In this document: positions 46,406 through 55,429 of the stretch, piece after piece
Layout: every line of letters begins with the position of its first letter
How positions within the stretch are numbered: the first letter of the stretch is position 1
Notes under the pieces: model-generated
The model's database searches: none
Told to the model about the DNA's origin: nothing
The model's input: only the letters and a program-made list of their open reading frames with translations
Position numbers and translations under genes: made by a program
NCBI GenBank assembly: GCA_018402565.1
Contig: JAGYIQ010000003.1
Span: 695,746 to 759,745, forward strand
DNA length: 64,000 nucleotides
DNA from: Pirellulaceae bacterium
Lineage (GTDB): Bacteria > Planctomycetota > Planctomycetia > Pirellulales > Pirellulaceae
Direction: 5' to 3'

Positions 46406-48858
46406 GCAGCTCGGACAATCTTGGCATCAGGAAACGGCAGTAGATTCGAACGCACGTGCGGATTGACCGGTCGCGCCTTGACTTCCTCCGCACTTTTACG
46501 CCCCGTCCCCCCAGCCGCCGACGACTCAGCGGCCGACGACTCAGCGGCCGACGACTCAGCCGCCGACGACTCAGCGGCGACCTGCGACGCTGCCCCCTCG
46601 CCACCAGCTACCGGCGCCACTGCCGCCCAATCCACCGGTGGCAACTCCACCGGCACTAATGCCTCTGTTACCAACGCCCTAGGTACAGACGCGACAGTTA
46701 CCGACGCCACAGTTGCCGACATCTCGGCAGCACACAATTCCTCAACCCCTCCGTCAACGACATCGCTGTCCACTTCGTTAACACGGGCCTCCACTCCCCC
46801 GGACACCACCTCCGCCACGGCGTCCTCCCACCGAGCGAACTGACCTACGCCACCCAACGCGGCCATCCGCGAGTCGGGTCGAACAGCAAATGGCACTACC
46901 GCCGGCAAATCAACGGCCAACTCGACCGGCAACTCGGCCATCTCCGCGGCCATCTCCTCGGTCATCTGTTCAGCGACACACTCGGGTTCTTCCAGTGCCG
47001 CGAGACTTGGCAACGCTGCCGCCGTCCGCGTCGTCTCCCGAGCCGCCTCCAACGCCGCAGCGGCACTGGCAGCACTGGCAGCCTGCTCTGCGGCCAAACG
47101 CTCCGTTTCAGCCGCGGCGGCGGCCTCGTCGCTGGCCTGCTGCTCCAACCGCAAGCGGCGATTCTCAGCCTCCAGCGTCAGCTGGCGTTCGGCCAACTTG
47201 CGTGCGGCCACTGCGGCTTTGGCCAACTCTTCGGCACGCTGCTTGGCTTCTTCAGCCGCTCGAGCCTGCTGTTCTGCCAGCCGCCGAGCGATCGTCTCGG
47301 CACTGACCAAGCCTTCGGCCGCCGTGCGTGCCTCCGCTTCGGCTCGCGCGTGCTGCTCGGCCGCCTCTCGGGCAGCGATTTCAGCCGCCATCCGCGACTC
47401 GACCTCCCGCTGACGGTCCCGCGTGGCCGCAAACTGAGCCGACCGCAGCCGTTCCAATTCCGCGGTGACCTGCGATTCCTTTTCCCGCTGCTCGGCCCGG
47501 TCTTCCTGCCACGTGGACTGAGTCACCTGCGTTTGCTCGACCAGCTGCTGGATACTGCCGATCAACTGCCCAACCGACGACTGTTGCTGCTCGGACAGGC
47601 TCGAGGCATTCTGAAAGAACTTTTCCAAGAGCTGCAGATGCGTCGCCGCATTTTCCTGAAATCTCGCCAAAACGCGAGTATTATCCGACATGGACACTTG
47701 CCACTGCTGAGCCCGATGCTCCAACTGTTGTTCGGCGGTCCCCAGGGCCTCGGTCAACCGCGTCGCGATCTGCTCGCCGGCCTCCGCCACTGCCGTCCGC
47801 AACATCGTCTCCGACTGCTGGGCGCTGTTTTCAGTCGCTGCTATCCAGGCGTCTTGGGCCGCGACCAGACTCTCGTTCCATAGCTCGTGTTGATGCTCTA
47901 CCAAACTAAACGTAGCCTTGAGCAAGGCCTGGCCCATACGACTGATCGCGCGACTGGGTTGCTCCGTCTGAGCCGCCGCGACCTGGAAGTGCGTGTGTAC
48001 AAACGAATCGGTCAACGCATCGACTTGACGCAGATTTTCTGTCTCGACGCGATCCAAACCAAACTGGGCGAACATCAACGCCACGCCGAACGTCAAGGCC
48101 AAGGCCGTGGTATCGAACGCCACGTACAAGCTGGACTTCAGACTGGTGATCAACGCCGACAAGTCAGCATCCGCGCCCAAGTTCAAACCGCCCAACGCTT
48201 CGGAGATACCGAGCACCGTACCTAAAAAGCCCAGCATCGGAATCGCCCAGACCATCAAGCGGATCAACGAATAGCTCTCGTGTTGCGCATCGGCGTCTTG
48301 ATTGGCCAAATGCTTCAACTGCTGATCGACGTCCTGCACCGATTGCCGGCTGCGGACAAACTCCAACACCGCAGCGATGCGACTCACCAAACTGCTGTGC
48401 CGATCGGCCGCCGACCGAGCCCGCAAGGCGAGCAAAAATCGCTCGGCCATCGCCGTACTATCGTCCTGCCAACTGGAGTCGCCACCCGTGAGGCTGCCAC
48501 CAGTCGCCTGCAGGGCCGTACCCGCGCCTGCCGACGCACCTTCTGTCTCTGGACCTTGAACATCCACTGCCGACGTTGCTTCGGCTTCGTCCGCCGTCAA
48601 CGGACGCCAGCCCTGCAACTGCTGTCGTTCGCGCTGCAACTGCCAGGCCTTCAGCCCCAGAGCCACGGCACCGACGCAGAACATGCCGGTCTCGATCAGT
48701 GAAATCGGATGCCCGATGATGTACCGGTCCAACCAAGGATGAGAGAGCCAGCCCTGGCGAATGAGAAAGAAAAGCGAAAACGCCAGGCCAATGCCGTAGA
48801 TGTACGTAGGAAGTAACGGTACCGAACGACTGAACTGCGGTGAAGTTTGCGAATCCAT
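46402..48858 (-). CDS. MotA/TolQ/ExbB-family proton channel protein with long tail
   Basis: About 818 residues. Four hydrophobic segments, the last two with the family motifs LGFLGTVLGISEALGG (about 215-230) and AFDTTALALTFGVALM (about 249-264). A cytoplasmic coiled-coil tail of about 500 residues follows, Glu/Ala/Arg-rich (ARAEAEARTAAE, AEEAKQRAEELAKAA) and ending in 15-bp in-frame repeats (SSAAE). The start MDSQTSPQ is chosen over the 48966 extension because it directly precedes TM1. Overlaps the next gene by 4 bp. Tail architecture recalls ZorA, but no ZorC or ZorD is present. Role inferred as a stator-like energy transducer. Confidence 0.8.
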   Translation of the reverse strand: MDSQTSPQFSRSVPLLPTYIYGIGLAFSLFFLIRQGWLSHPWLDRYIIGHPISLIETGMFCVGAVALGLKAWQLQRERQQLQGWRPLTADEAEATSAVDVQGPETEGASAGAGTALQATGGSLTGGDSSWQDDSTAMAERFLLALRARSAADRHSSLVSRIAAVLEFVRSRQSVQDVDQQLKHLANQDADAQHESYSLIRLMVWAIPMLGFLGTVLGISEALGGLNLGADADLSALITSLKSSLYVAFDTTALALTFGVALMFAQFGLDRVETENLRQVDALTDSFVHTHFQVAAAQTEQPSRAISRMGQALLKATFSLVEHQHELWNESLVAAQDAWIAATENSAQQSETMLRTAVAEAGEQIATRLTEALGTAEQQLEHRAQQWQVSMSDNTRVLARFQENAATHLQLLEKFFQNASSLSEQQQSSVGQLIGSIQQLVEQTQVTQSTWQEDRAEQREKESQVTAELERLRSAQFAATRDRQREVESRMAAEIAAREAAEQHARAEAEARTAAEGLVSAETIARRLAEQQARAAEEAKQRAEELAKAAVAARKLAERQLTLEAENRRLRLEQQASDEAAAAAETERLAAEQAASAASAAAALEAARETTRTAAALPSLAALEEPECVAEQMTEEMAAEMAELPVELAVDLPAVVPFAVRPDSRMAALGGVGQFARWEDAVAEVVSGGVEARVNEVDSDVVDGGVEELCAAEMSATVASVTVASVPRALVTEALVPVELPPVDWAAVAPVAGGEGAASQVAAESSAAESSAAESSAAESSAAGGTGRKSAEEVKARPVNPHVRSNLLPFPDAKIVRAA

Positions 48859-49008
48859 CGTGTATGACCTTCGGGAACTAACGCCTGCATGACTATGGCT
48901 GGAGACAAAAGGGCGGCCGCCAACCCATCTCGCCGTTACTTTTAGTAATTCGGGTAACATCGGCAAACCAAATCACGGAAAATCCGGCACTCGTGGCATA
49001 ATCATCCT

Positions 49009-49152
49009 TTTTCACTCAAGCCGTGCGACCGATCCAATCCGCAAAGATTGCTTCATCGAACCGGCAAGTCCTGCCGATAACTCTGTCAGCAGAACATCGC
49101 ACACCCGGGGGGGTGGCTCGGCTGACCGGATACGGCAGCCGAGCTTTTTTTT
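49009..49152 (+). ncRNA. Candidate small RNA
   Basis: An extended -10-like TGGCATAAT (48995-49002; no good -35) is followed at the expected distance by about 144 bases without an ORF and then by a very strong intrinsic terminator. The stretch has complementary segments GTGCGA/TCGCAC that would close an outer stem. It is transcribed opposite to its neighbours and no + strand gene precedes it. It does not match tmRNA, SRP RNA or 6S RNA by eye. Confidence 0.35.
49116..49152 (+). terminator. Strong intrinsic terminator
   Basis: Stem GCTCGGCTG/CAGCCGAGC (49116-49124 and 49136-49144), extended by CCG-GATA-CGG inside one bulged A, then T8 at 49145-49152. It faces the + strand, although both flanking protein genes are on the - strand. 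Confidence 0.85.
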
Positions 49153-49190
49153 GTTTATGCCCCATCCGCCCACATCGGCTACCCCTCGGC

Positions 49191-49955
49191 TCAGCGGACA
49201 TAGGCGTTCATATTTGGATTGGCGTACCGAGTGCCCGCTGCTGGATTGACATCCGACTGGACTCGCTGCTGCAACGCCGCAATCCGCTCGGCCACCTGCG
49301 GCTGGTAGGCATTGGCCTGGAACGAGCGGTTGTAATTCTTCAACGCCAACTCGTACTGCCCCTGTTCCTCTCGCACCTGCCCCATCGCCACCAAAGCCCG
49401 CGCGTTGTTGGGGTCCAAGGTCAAGGCATCCGCCAAGTATTGGGTCGCTCGCGTGGCGTCGTTATGCTCGCGATACAGCCGAGCCATCTCGACCAAGGGC
49501 TCCGGACTGGATGGCTGCGAGACCTGCCAGCCGCGCATCAACTGAAAGGCCTCGTTCGGCCGTTGGGTCTCGACATACAATGCCGCCAAGGTCCGGTAGG
49601 CGTCGACATGCCCTGGGTTCAAGGCGATCGATTGCCGCAACAAATCCTCCGACTTCGGATTCAGGTGCGACTGGCCGGTCTGTTTGGCCAGGTAATAATA
49701 GGTGGCACCCAAGTTGTAGTTGGCGTCGGCGTTTTGTGGATTCGCCATCAATGCCTGCTGGAATGAATCGACCGCCTGAGCCATCTGACCTGCCTGCAAG
49801 GAAGCACGTCCATCCGCGGTGTGACGGGCCATCTGGAACTGGCAACCCGAAAAGGTCGCCAAACATATCCCGGCCACAAGCGACAGCGTCCGCTGCGCGG
49901 GCCAGCGCGACGAGGTTTTGTGTCGGGTGTTATACCGGCGCCGGTCAAAGGTCAT
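49191..49955 (-). CDS. TPR-repeat lipoprotein
   Basis: 254 residues. Long Arg-rich N-region, then a hydrophobic segment with lipobox-like FSGC (Cys near 38). The rest is tetratricopeptide repeats: AVDSFQQALMANPQNADANY, LLRQSIALNPGHVDAYRTLA, ATQYLADALTLDPNNARALV and ALKNYNRSFQ are clear 34-residue units. Such proteins are scaffolds, often for secretion or outer membrane assembly. The gene lies 5' of the ExbB-like cluster on the same strand but 330 bp away with a + strand terminator between, so co-transcription is uncertain. GAGG precedes the ATG. Confidence 0.85.
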   Translation of the reverse strand: MTFDRRRYNTRHKTSSRWPAQRTLSLVAGICLATFSGCQFQMARHTADGRASLQAGQMAQAVDSFQQALMANPQNADANYNLGATYYYLAKQTGQSHLNPKSEDLLRQSIALNPGHVDAYRTLAALYVETQRPNEAFQLMRGWQVSQPSSPEPLVEMARLYREHNDATRATQYLADALTLDPNNARALVAMGQVREEQGQYELALKNYNRSFQANAYQPQVAERIAALQQRVQSDVNPAAGTRYANPNMNAYVR

Positions 49956-50283
49956 GAACAGGCCTCTATCGCGCGAGGGACGGGGGTTAAGTGGCTACGG
50001 ACCGAGAGCATCGGTCGCGGATATTTAGCAAAACAGCGAGAGTGATAGCAAGATTGATCTACAACCCTAGCCGGCCTAGCTAGCACCCTACCCTGTCGCA
50101 AAGTCGTCCCTGAGCGTTTTTCAGGCTCCGCTGAAGAACATCTTGCGACAACACGACGGCTGGGCGGTGGTCTATACTTTCGCATGGCGAACGCGAGAAC
50201 AATCAACTGTTCCAAGGGCAGCGGGTCGTAAAACGGGGCGAATCCTCACGACATGACTGCTATCACTCGGAGCTACCCTGAAC
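49956..50283. other. Divergent intergenic region, no gene seen
   Basis: This lies between the TPR gene (-) and the DUF2157 gene (+) and must hold both promoters. No consensus element stands out. Confidence 0.5.
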
Positions 50284-52419
50284 ATGCCGGAAAACCACCT
50301 ACCGCTGGCTGTACGGCGTTGGCTGACGGACGCCTTGTTATTGTGGCAGGAGCGAGGCCTGCTGAGCGAGCAGCAAGCGGCGGGAATTCGGGAGCTGCAT
50401 CAAGTCGAGTTGCTTGAGGGGCAGCAGCGTCGCGAAACGGTATCGTTTGCCTTGTCTGCCCTCAGTGTTTTTCTTTTTGGGCTGGCGGCATTACTGTTGG
50501 TCAGCTTCAACTGGGAGGCGCTTTCGCGCGACTTGAAGCTGGGCTTGGTACTGGGACTCGTTGCGGCGACCCACTCTTGGGGCATTTACTTGCAGCCCAG
50601 ATTTCCAGCTTTTAGCCAAATCATCTTTTTTCTCGGGTGTTTATTCTATGGCGCGGGGATTTGGTTGATTGCCCAGGCGTTTCACTTGCCGGCCCACTAC
50701 CCCAGCGGCGTGTTTTGGTGGGCGATTGGGGTTTTACCGTTCGCCTTGCTATCAAATTCCTTGTTGATTCATGCGCTGTTTGTGGGACTCATGGCCATGT
50801 GGACCATGACGGAGACGATGGGGAGCCGGGGCATTCGTCCCATGTGGGCCGGAGGGCCCCTGCCGGTGGGCGTTTGGACTTTGCCAATCTGGGCGGCTCC
50901 AGGTCTGATCTGGGCCTACCGACGCGTCTCGCCGAACGGTGTCTTCCTGTACGTGGTCCTGCTCACGTGGTGGGTTTGCTGGCAGGTATTCGCCTTGAAC
51001 TTGAGCCACTCGTCGCTGATTCTGTTTTGGGCCGGCGGCTTTGGAGCGTTGCTGTTGCTGATTGCCGAAACCCATCGTTCCAACGATCCAATGGCGATCC
51101 CGTTTCGCCTTTGTGGGACCGCTCTGACTGCCGGGAGTTTGCTGCCGATGGGAGCTTGGTGGTACTGGACCGATACGACCTACCAGGTGGGCTGGCTGTT
51201 TGCGCCGCTGCGGTCGGAGCCATGGACCGCGCGGCTGTATACTCTCGCGGTGTTTGGACTGCTGGGACTAGCAGGGTTCGGCGTGTGGCGGACACAACAC
51301 GATCGTCAAACTTGGGGCAATCGTCAAACTTGGGCACCTGCCGGGCTACTGGTCTTGATGCTGGCGCTAACCGCCTGGACGGCCATCATCCCCTTCCATC
51401 GGCTGACCACCTTGATTCCCCAGGTCCTGGCCAATGTTGCGATGGTCAGCCTATCGATTTATTTGATCCACGTCGGGGCCCGAGAGGAACGATTCCGTCC
51501 GTTTGCAGCCGGGGTACTGTACTTTTTAATCTGGGCGATTGTGCGTTACCTGGACCTGTTCGGTGCCGTTGGCGGGATGTTGGGGTCCGCCGTGGTCTTC
51601 ACCCTGTGCGGCGTGGCACTGTTGGTTCTGGCAAAATTTTGGGGACGCTTGCCCGGCTCGGAAACGACCACGACACCGACCACGGCAACCATGGCCACGG
51701 ACAGCAAACGTTGGACCACGCCCGTGTGGTTCACCCACTTCCTGGACGTTTGTCGCGCCCGCCAGAGAGCCTGTCTATGGGGGGCTATGGGCTTGAACCT
51801 CTTTTGGCTGGTCGGCATGATTGGCCTCGAGTCGGCCCCGCTGCTGGTCGGCACGACGGTGGTGCTGCGGGTGGAACCCGTCGACCCGCGCGACTTCTTC
51901 CGCGGTGACTATGTGATCCTCACCTATGACATCAGCAGCATGGAACCAATCGACCAGGGAGAGTGGGGGCAAAACGTTTACGTCGCATTGGAGCCGTTGG
52001 CTGACTCGCCGGCTTGGCATGCCGTCTCCGCCAGTCACCAACGGCCGGCAAATGGTGTTTACCTGACGGGCCAACGGTTCCCCGGACCGGGGCAGCGAAC
52101 ACGGTTTGGAATCGAAGCGTTCTACGTCCAGGAAGGCCAAGGCCGAGCGTGGGAACAGGCGGCAGTCCAGGGCAATCTCCTGGCCGAAATCTCCGTCGCC
52201 CCCTGGGGACAGGCCAAACTAAGGCGCCTGGTGATTGACTCCACCCGCCCAGCACAGCCATCGACCTCACCGTCCCCACCAAGCTCGCCGGCTTCGGGCG
52301 AACCTCAGAACCCAGCAGCCGAAGAGAACCCAGCAGCCGAAGAGAACCCAGCGGCCGCAGAGAACCCAGCAGACGAAGAGAACCCCCTTTACCAGACCGA
52401 ACCCCAAATTTTACCGTGA
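50284..52419 (+). CDS. DUF2157 and GDYXXXLXY-domain membrane protein
   Basis: 711 residues. An N-terminal cytoplasmic helical part (about 1-55) and eleven or so TM helices (about 60-460) match DUF2157. A C-terminal extracytoplasmic domain (about 510-650) carries GDYVILTYDIS, the signature of the GDYXXXLXY family (usually encoded beside DUF2157/DUF4401 genes); here the two are fused. The end is a Pro/Glu linker of 18-bp in-frame repeats (NPAAEE). An 18-bp repeat (RQTWGN) also occurs near residue 340. The function of both families is unknown. The stop codon lies within a 16/17-bp direct repeat. Confidence 0.85.
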   Translation: MPENHLPLAVRRWLTDALLLWQERGLLSEQQAAGIRELHQVELLEGQQRRETVSFALSALSVFLFGLAALLLVSFNWEALSRDLKLGLVLGLVAATHSWGIYLQPRFPAFSQIIFFLGCLFYGAGIWLIAQAFHLPAHYPSGVFWWAIGVLPFALLSNSLLIHALFVGLMAMWTMTETMGSRGIRPMWAGGPLPVGVWTLPIWAAPGLIWAYRRVSPNGVFLYVVLLTWWVCWQVFALNLSHSSLILFWAGGFGALLLLIAETHRSNDPMAIPFRLCGTALTAGSLLPMGAWWYWTDTTYQVGWLFAPLRSEPWTARLYTLAVFGLLGLAGFGVWRTQHDRQTWGNRQTWAPAGLLVLMLALTAWTAIIPFHRLTTLIPQVLANVAMVSLSIYLIHVGAREERFRPFAAGVLYFLIWAIVRYLDLFGAVGGMLGSAVVFTLCGVALLVLAKFWGRLPGSETTTTPTTATMATDSKRWTTPVWFTHFLDVCRARQRACLWGAMGLNLFWLVGMIGLESAPLLVGTTVVLRVEPVDPRDFFRGDYVILTYDISSMEPIDQGEWGQNVYVALEPLADSPAWHAVSASHQRPANGVYLTGQRFPGPGQRTRFGIEAFYVQEGQGRAWEQAAVQGNLLAEISVAPWGQAKLRRLVIDSTRPAQPSTSPSPPSSPASGEPQNPAAEENPAAEENPAAAENPADEENPLYQTEPQILP

Positions 52420-52437
52420 CCAAAATTTTACGGTGAC
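52405..52437. repeat. 16/17-bp direct repeat at the DUF2157 stop codon
   Basis: CAAATTTTACCGTGAC is followed directly by CAAAATTTTACGGTGAC. The first copy contains the TGA stop (52417-52419). It is an AT-rich island in GC-rich surroundings. Confidence 0.75.
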
Positions 52438-52467
52438 AGAGCATTGGAGACCGGCGGAAGGGAAGCG

Positions 52468-52821
52468 ATGACTGAAGGTAAAGACGAGCGAATCAGGCCA
52501 GCAGCGGCGGGACCTGAAGATGACTGGGAAGCCACCAAGCTGACGACCGTCTACGTCTTGGCCCTTGGACTTCCTTTTGTCTCGGTGATTGGCGGATTCC
52601 ACGGGGCTTCTATCCATAGCCCGGGTGCTGAACCGATTGTGTTGCTGTTGGTGCTCACGGGTTTTGGCTGCCTACCACTCAGTTTGTTGATTTCAGTCGG
52701 CGTGAGCCTTTACGCCGCCACCCAGCGGAAGCACATCGTCGGGCTGCTGTTCGCTCTTTCCTTGGCCCATTTTTTCATATTCGTCGTTTCAGTCATGGTA
52801 GGGCGCAACACGTCCTTCTGA
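52468..52821 (+). CDS. Small membrane protein, unknown
   Basis: 117 residues. An acidic N-terminus (MTEGKDERIRPAAAGPEDDW) is followed by three TM segments (about 25-45, 53-78 and 86-110). No family recognised. The ATG at 52468 has GGAAGGGAAG upstream; a TTG at 52444 is less likely. It lies 48 bp after the DUF2157 gene and is probably co-transcribed. Confidence 0.6.
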   Translation: MTEGKDERIRPAAAGPEDDWEATKLTTVYVLALGLPFVSVIGGFHGASIHSPGAEPIVLLLVLTGFGCLPLSLLISVGVSLYAATQRKHIVGLLFALSLAHFFIFVVSVMVGRNTSF

Positions 52822-53902
52822 CGCACAACCAAGGGGCAGCACCTGGTACCTCTCGCCCCGAAATAGGACCACCAACCGTGAACGGTTACTCAAAATCAAC
52901 GCTGGCTCACTGGCATGGGCCGACAAGAGCCCCAAAAGTACCGAGCCAAGCCCGCTGTCGTTTCCCGACCTGAACATCTCCCGAGCGCAAGCCCACCTGA
53001 GCGCAAGCCCACCTGAACTGCGACCACCTGAGCCGCGGCAACCTGAGCTGCAATTGTCTCAAAATGAGAAGAGAGTAACAGGTTGAGACAGCCCGGGGTC
53101 TGCCGTTGGGGGCGGCGGCAGTAAGGGTAGGCAGTTCGGCCGAACCGTGCACAACGATGCGCCGCAAATCGCCGCGTTTTCCGGAGTGACGGCTTGGACA
53201 ATCGCTGCACTAAAGGGCAATCCCAGTTTTTCTTTCGCTCCGAGCCCACGTTTGGCACACGGGTTGCCTAATGGTTTCGTCGTGGTCGCTCGAGAACGCT
53301 TTGCTTGGTGTTGGTTAGGTAGCAGCAAGCGAGTGGGCTCGGTCGATCGCGAGAAAATTCAGGCCGGCTTTCGGTCTCTTCCCGTCTCACCCGTCGTGAT
53401 CGGGGGCCGGTCTGATTTTCTTCTCGCAGCGGCGGAGCTTTGAGCCAACCGTCCCTGAACATCACAACATTGACTGGCATCCTGTGTTCGGGGCGGTTTC
53501 CGCTCTCGCACTTCCATGGAGATTCGCTCCGGACTCAGGTCCAGGCCAATCCGGCCCCGCCGCGTCGCTTCATCCGGCCACGCCGGGCCTGGTTATCTAA
53601 CCTCGCCGCGTCGCTTCATCCGGCCTCACCGCGTCGCTTCATCCGGCCCCGCCGGGCCTGGTTATTTAACCCCGCTGGTTCTGGTCCGCGTTTTCTATCA
53701 GCCTCTGGAGCAGCGTTGGGCCAGGCCCGCGAGCCGGGTTCTGCCTGACTTCACTGCCTGACTTCACTGCCGGCCTCCCGTTCGCGGTATCGCATGTTGC
53801 CAAAAGCCAACCGTGCTGGGGTGGGGTCGATCGCCTGACTAAGATGGCAGTACCCCAGGCGATGTGGTTATCGCTTCGGTTGTCTTCGCCCCGGGACGCC
53901 GC
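52822..53902. other. Intergenic region with short repeats, no firm gene
   Basis: This 1.1-kb stretch holds 15-16-bp repeats (CTGAGCGCAAGCCCAC, about 52977-53050), a TCTCAAAATGAGA palindrome near 53058, and three copies of CCGCGTCGCTTCATCCGGCC (53560, 53606, 53629). A 98-codon GTG-started frame at 53147-53443 (+) has no recognisable domain and is not called. Confidence 0.6.
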
Positions 53903-55429
53903 ATGTTGCTCATTCAGTTTTTGATCGCGGTCCCGCTGCTGCTGGCTGTGGCCGCTACGGAATGGCCGACGCCAGCGTGGTGGTTGGGACCGGCACCCAC
54001 CCTCCTCGTCGTCTGGCTGGGACTTTGGCTGCATGTCTTCTTGCCCACCGTGGCCGTGCTGGGCTGGCAACGCTGGAACGCCCATCGCGGGCCGTTGTCT
54101 GCCCACGGCCAGAGCTGGCTATCGCTCGCGACCTGGGCCGTCGCCTCCCTCTCGTTGACCTGGGGCTGGGGTTGGTCCCACTGGGTGACTCGAGTGACGG
54201 ACAACCATGGCCTGTGGGCGACCACGTTGATCGTGTTGCCGCACCTCTTCGGCCTGCAGTGGGTCTGGACGTCACCTTCGTTGCCGTTGCTGTGGAACGC
54301 CAGCCGTCTGCCGGGGCTGTCCGTCTGGCGTCTGTGGCAGCACATTGCCACCGACCTGCTGGCGCGAATGCAGTGGTACCTACTGCCCGTGCTCCTGCCG
54401 CTGATGGTGGTCGTCGGGGGCCGAGAGCTGTTGGAGTGCACCCCGATTTGGACGGAATTGGATTGGATGACGCAGGTCGTCACGCTGACCGTCGGATCGA
54501 TGGCCGTTGTCTGGCTAATTTTTCCGCTGGCCTTGGGCTGCCTCCTCCCGACAAGCCCACTGGACGACCCCGTCTTGCGAGCTTGGTCGCACCAAATCAG
54601 CCGCTCCTTGCGGCTCGGTTGCCGTGAAGTCACGCAGTGGAACACGCAGCACCGCGTCGCCAACGCCATGGTCTTGGGCGGTCTGCCCGGTTGGCGGAAG
54701 ATCCTGATCAGCGATTTGTTGTGCCGGGCGCTGACCCGGTCCGAGGTCGGCGCCGTGTTTTTGCATGAGGCCGGGCACCTGCGGCGTTATCACTTGGGTT
54801 GGCGGATGGCGACCTTGGCACTGGCGGCCCAGGTACTGCTGCTGGGCATCGAGCAGGCTGACGCGATTGGCCTGTCCCTGGCGGACGACTCCCTCGAGCG
54901 TCTCGGTGGAGGATTTCTGGCTTTTTCCGCCTGGCTCGTGACCTCACTCCTGCTGCTGGGTTTCGTCTCACGGTCACTGGAGTTCGACGCCGACGCTTTT
55001 GTCGTGGACCAGGCCTTGCAGCCGACGAATCGCGCGGGCGGAACTCCAACGCTCCCAACCCCTCAGCCGCCATCCGCACCCGACGACAGACTCCCGCGTC
55101 CCGCCACTGAGCCTCCAAGCCATGAGCCTCCAAGCGGTGAGCATGTAGCCGGTGAGCATGCAGCCACTGACTTGACGGGCGGCGGATTGATAGTTGAGGA
55201 AGGGGTGCGAGTCCAGGCCGAGGACTTGGTCGCGGCCTTGAAAAAAACGGCAATCTTAACACAAAGCCGCACAGACCGAGCGACTTGGTTGCATCCCTCC
55301 GTCGATCAACGGATCGCGCGGATCAGCGCCCTCCAGGCCTCGGCCGTCTTTCGCCGCCTCGCCAACCGCCGCTTGACCCTGATGAAGCTGCTGTTGCTCC
55401 TCGGCTTAACGCTGGCGTTACTGGTCTGA
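53903..55429 (+). CDS. M48/BlaR1-type membrane metalloprotease
   Basis: 508 residues with about six N-terminal TM segments, then the zinc-binding HEAGH (288-292) and the downstream third-ligand motif SLEFDADAFV (near 357-366), as in M48/M56 membrane proteases such as HtpX and BlaR1. A flexible linker of 15-bp in-frame repeats (EPPSH, EPPSG, GEHVA) and two C-terminal hydrophobic stretches follow. Probably degrades or processes membrane proteins. The ATG at 53903 is preferred; a GTG at 53864 would add 13 residues. The 3' end overlaps the convergent hydrolase gene by 12 bp. Confidence 0.85.
   Translation: MLLIQFLIAVPLLLAVAATEWPTPAWWLGPAPTLLVVWLGLWLHVFLPTVAVLGWQRWNAHRGPLSAHGQSWLSLATWAVASLSLTWGWGWSHWVTRVTDNHGLWATTLIVLPHLFGLQWVWTSPSLPLLWNASRLPGLSVWRLWQHIATDLLARMQWYLLPVLLPLMVVVGGRELLECTPIWTELDWMTQVVTLTVGSMAVVWLIFPLALGCLLPTSPLDDPVLRAWSHQISRSLRLGCREVTQWNTQHRVANAMVLGGLPGWRKILISDLLCRALTRSEVGAVFLHEAGHLRRYHLGWRMATLALAAQVLLLGIEQADAIGLSLADDSLERLGGGFLAFSAWLVTSLLLLGFVSRSLEFDADAFVVDQALQPTNRAGGTPTLPTPQPPSAPDDRLPRPATEPPSHEPPSGEHVAGEHAATDLTGGGLIVEEGVRVQAEDLVAALKKTAILTQSRTDRATWLHPSVDQRIARISALQASAVFRRLANRRLTLMKLLLLLGLTLALLV

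Noticed and set aside
43281-48858. Zorya-like defence system
   Set aside because: The channel protein with a long tail recalls ZorA, but neither partner has a recognisable MotB/OmpA-type peptidoglycan-binding domain and no ZorC or ZorD/E gene is nearby.
53147-53443. 98-codon GTG-started frame in the 1.1-kb gap
   Set aside because: No homologous motif, no convincing ribosome site, and an equally long frame exists on the other strand.
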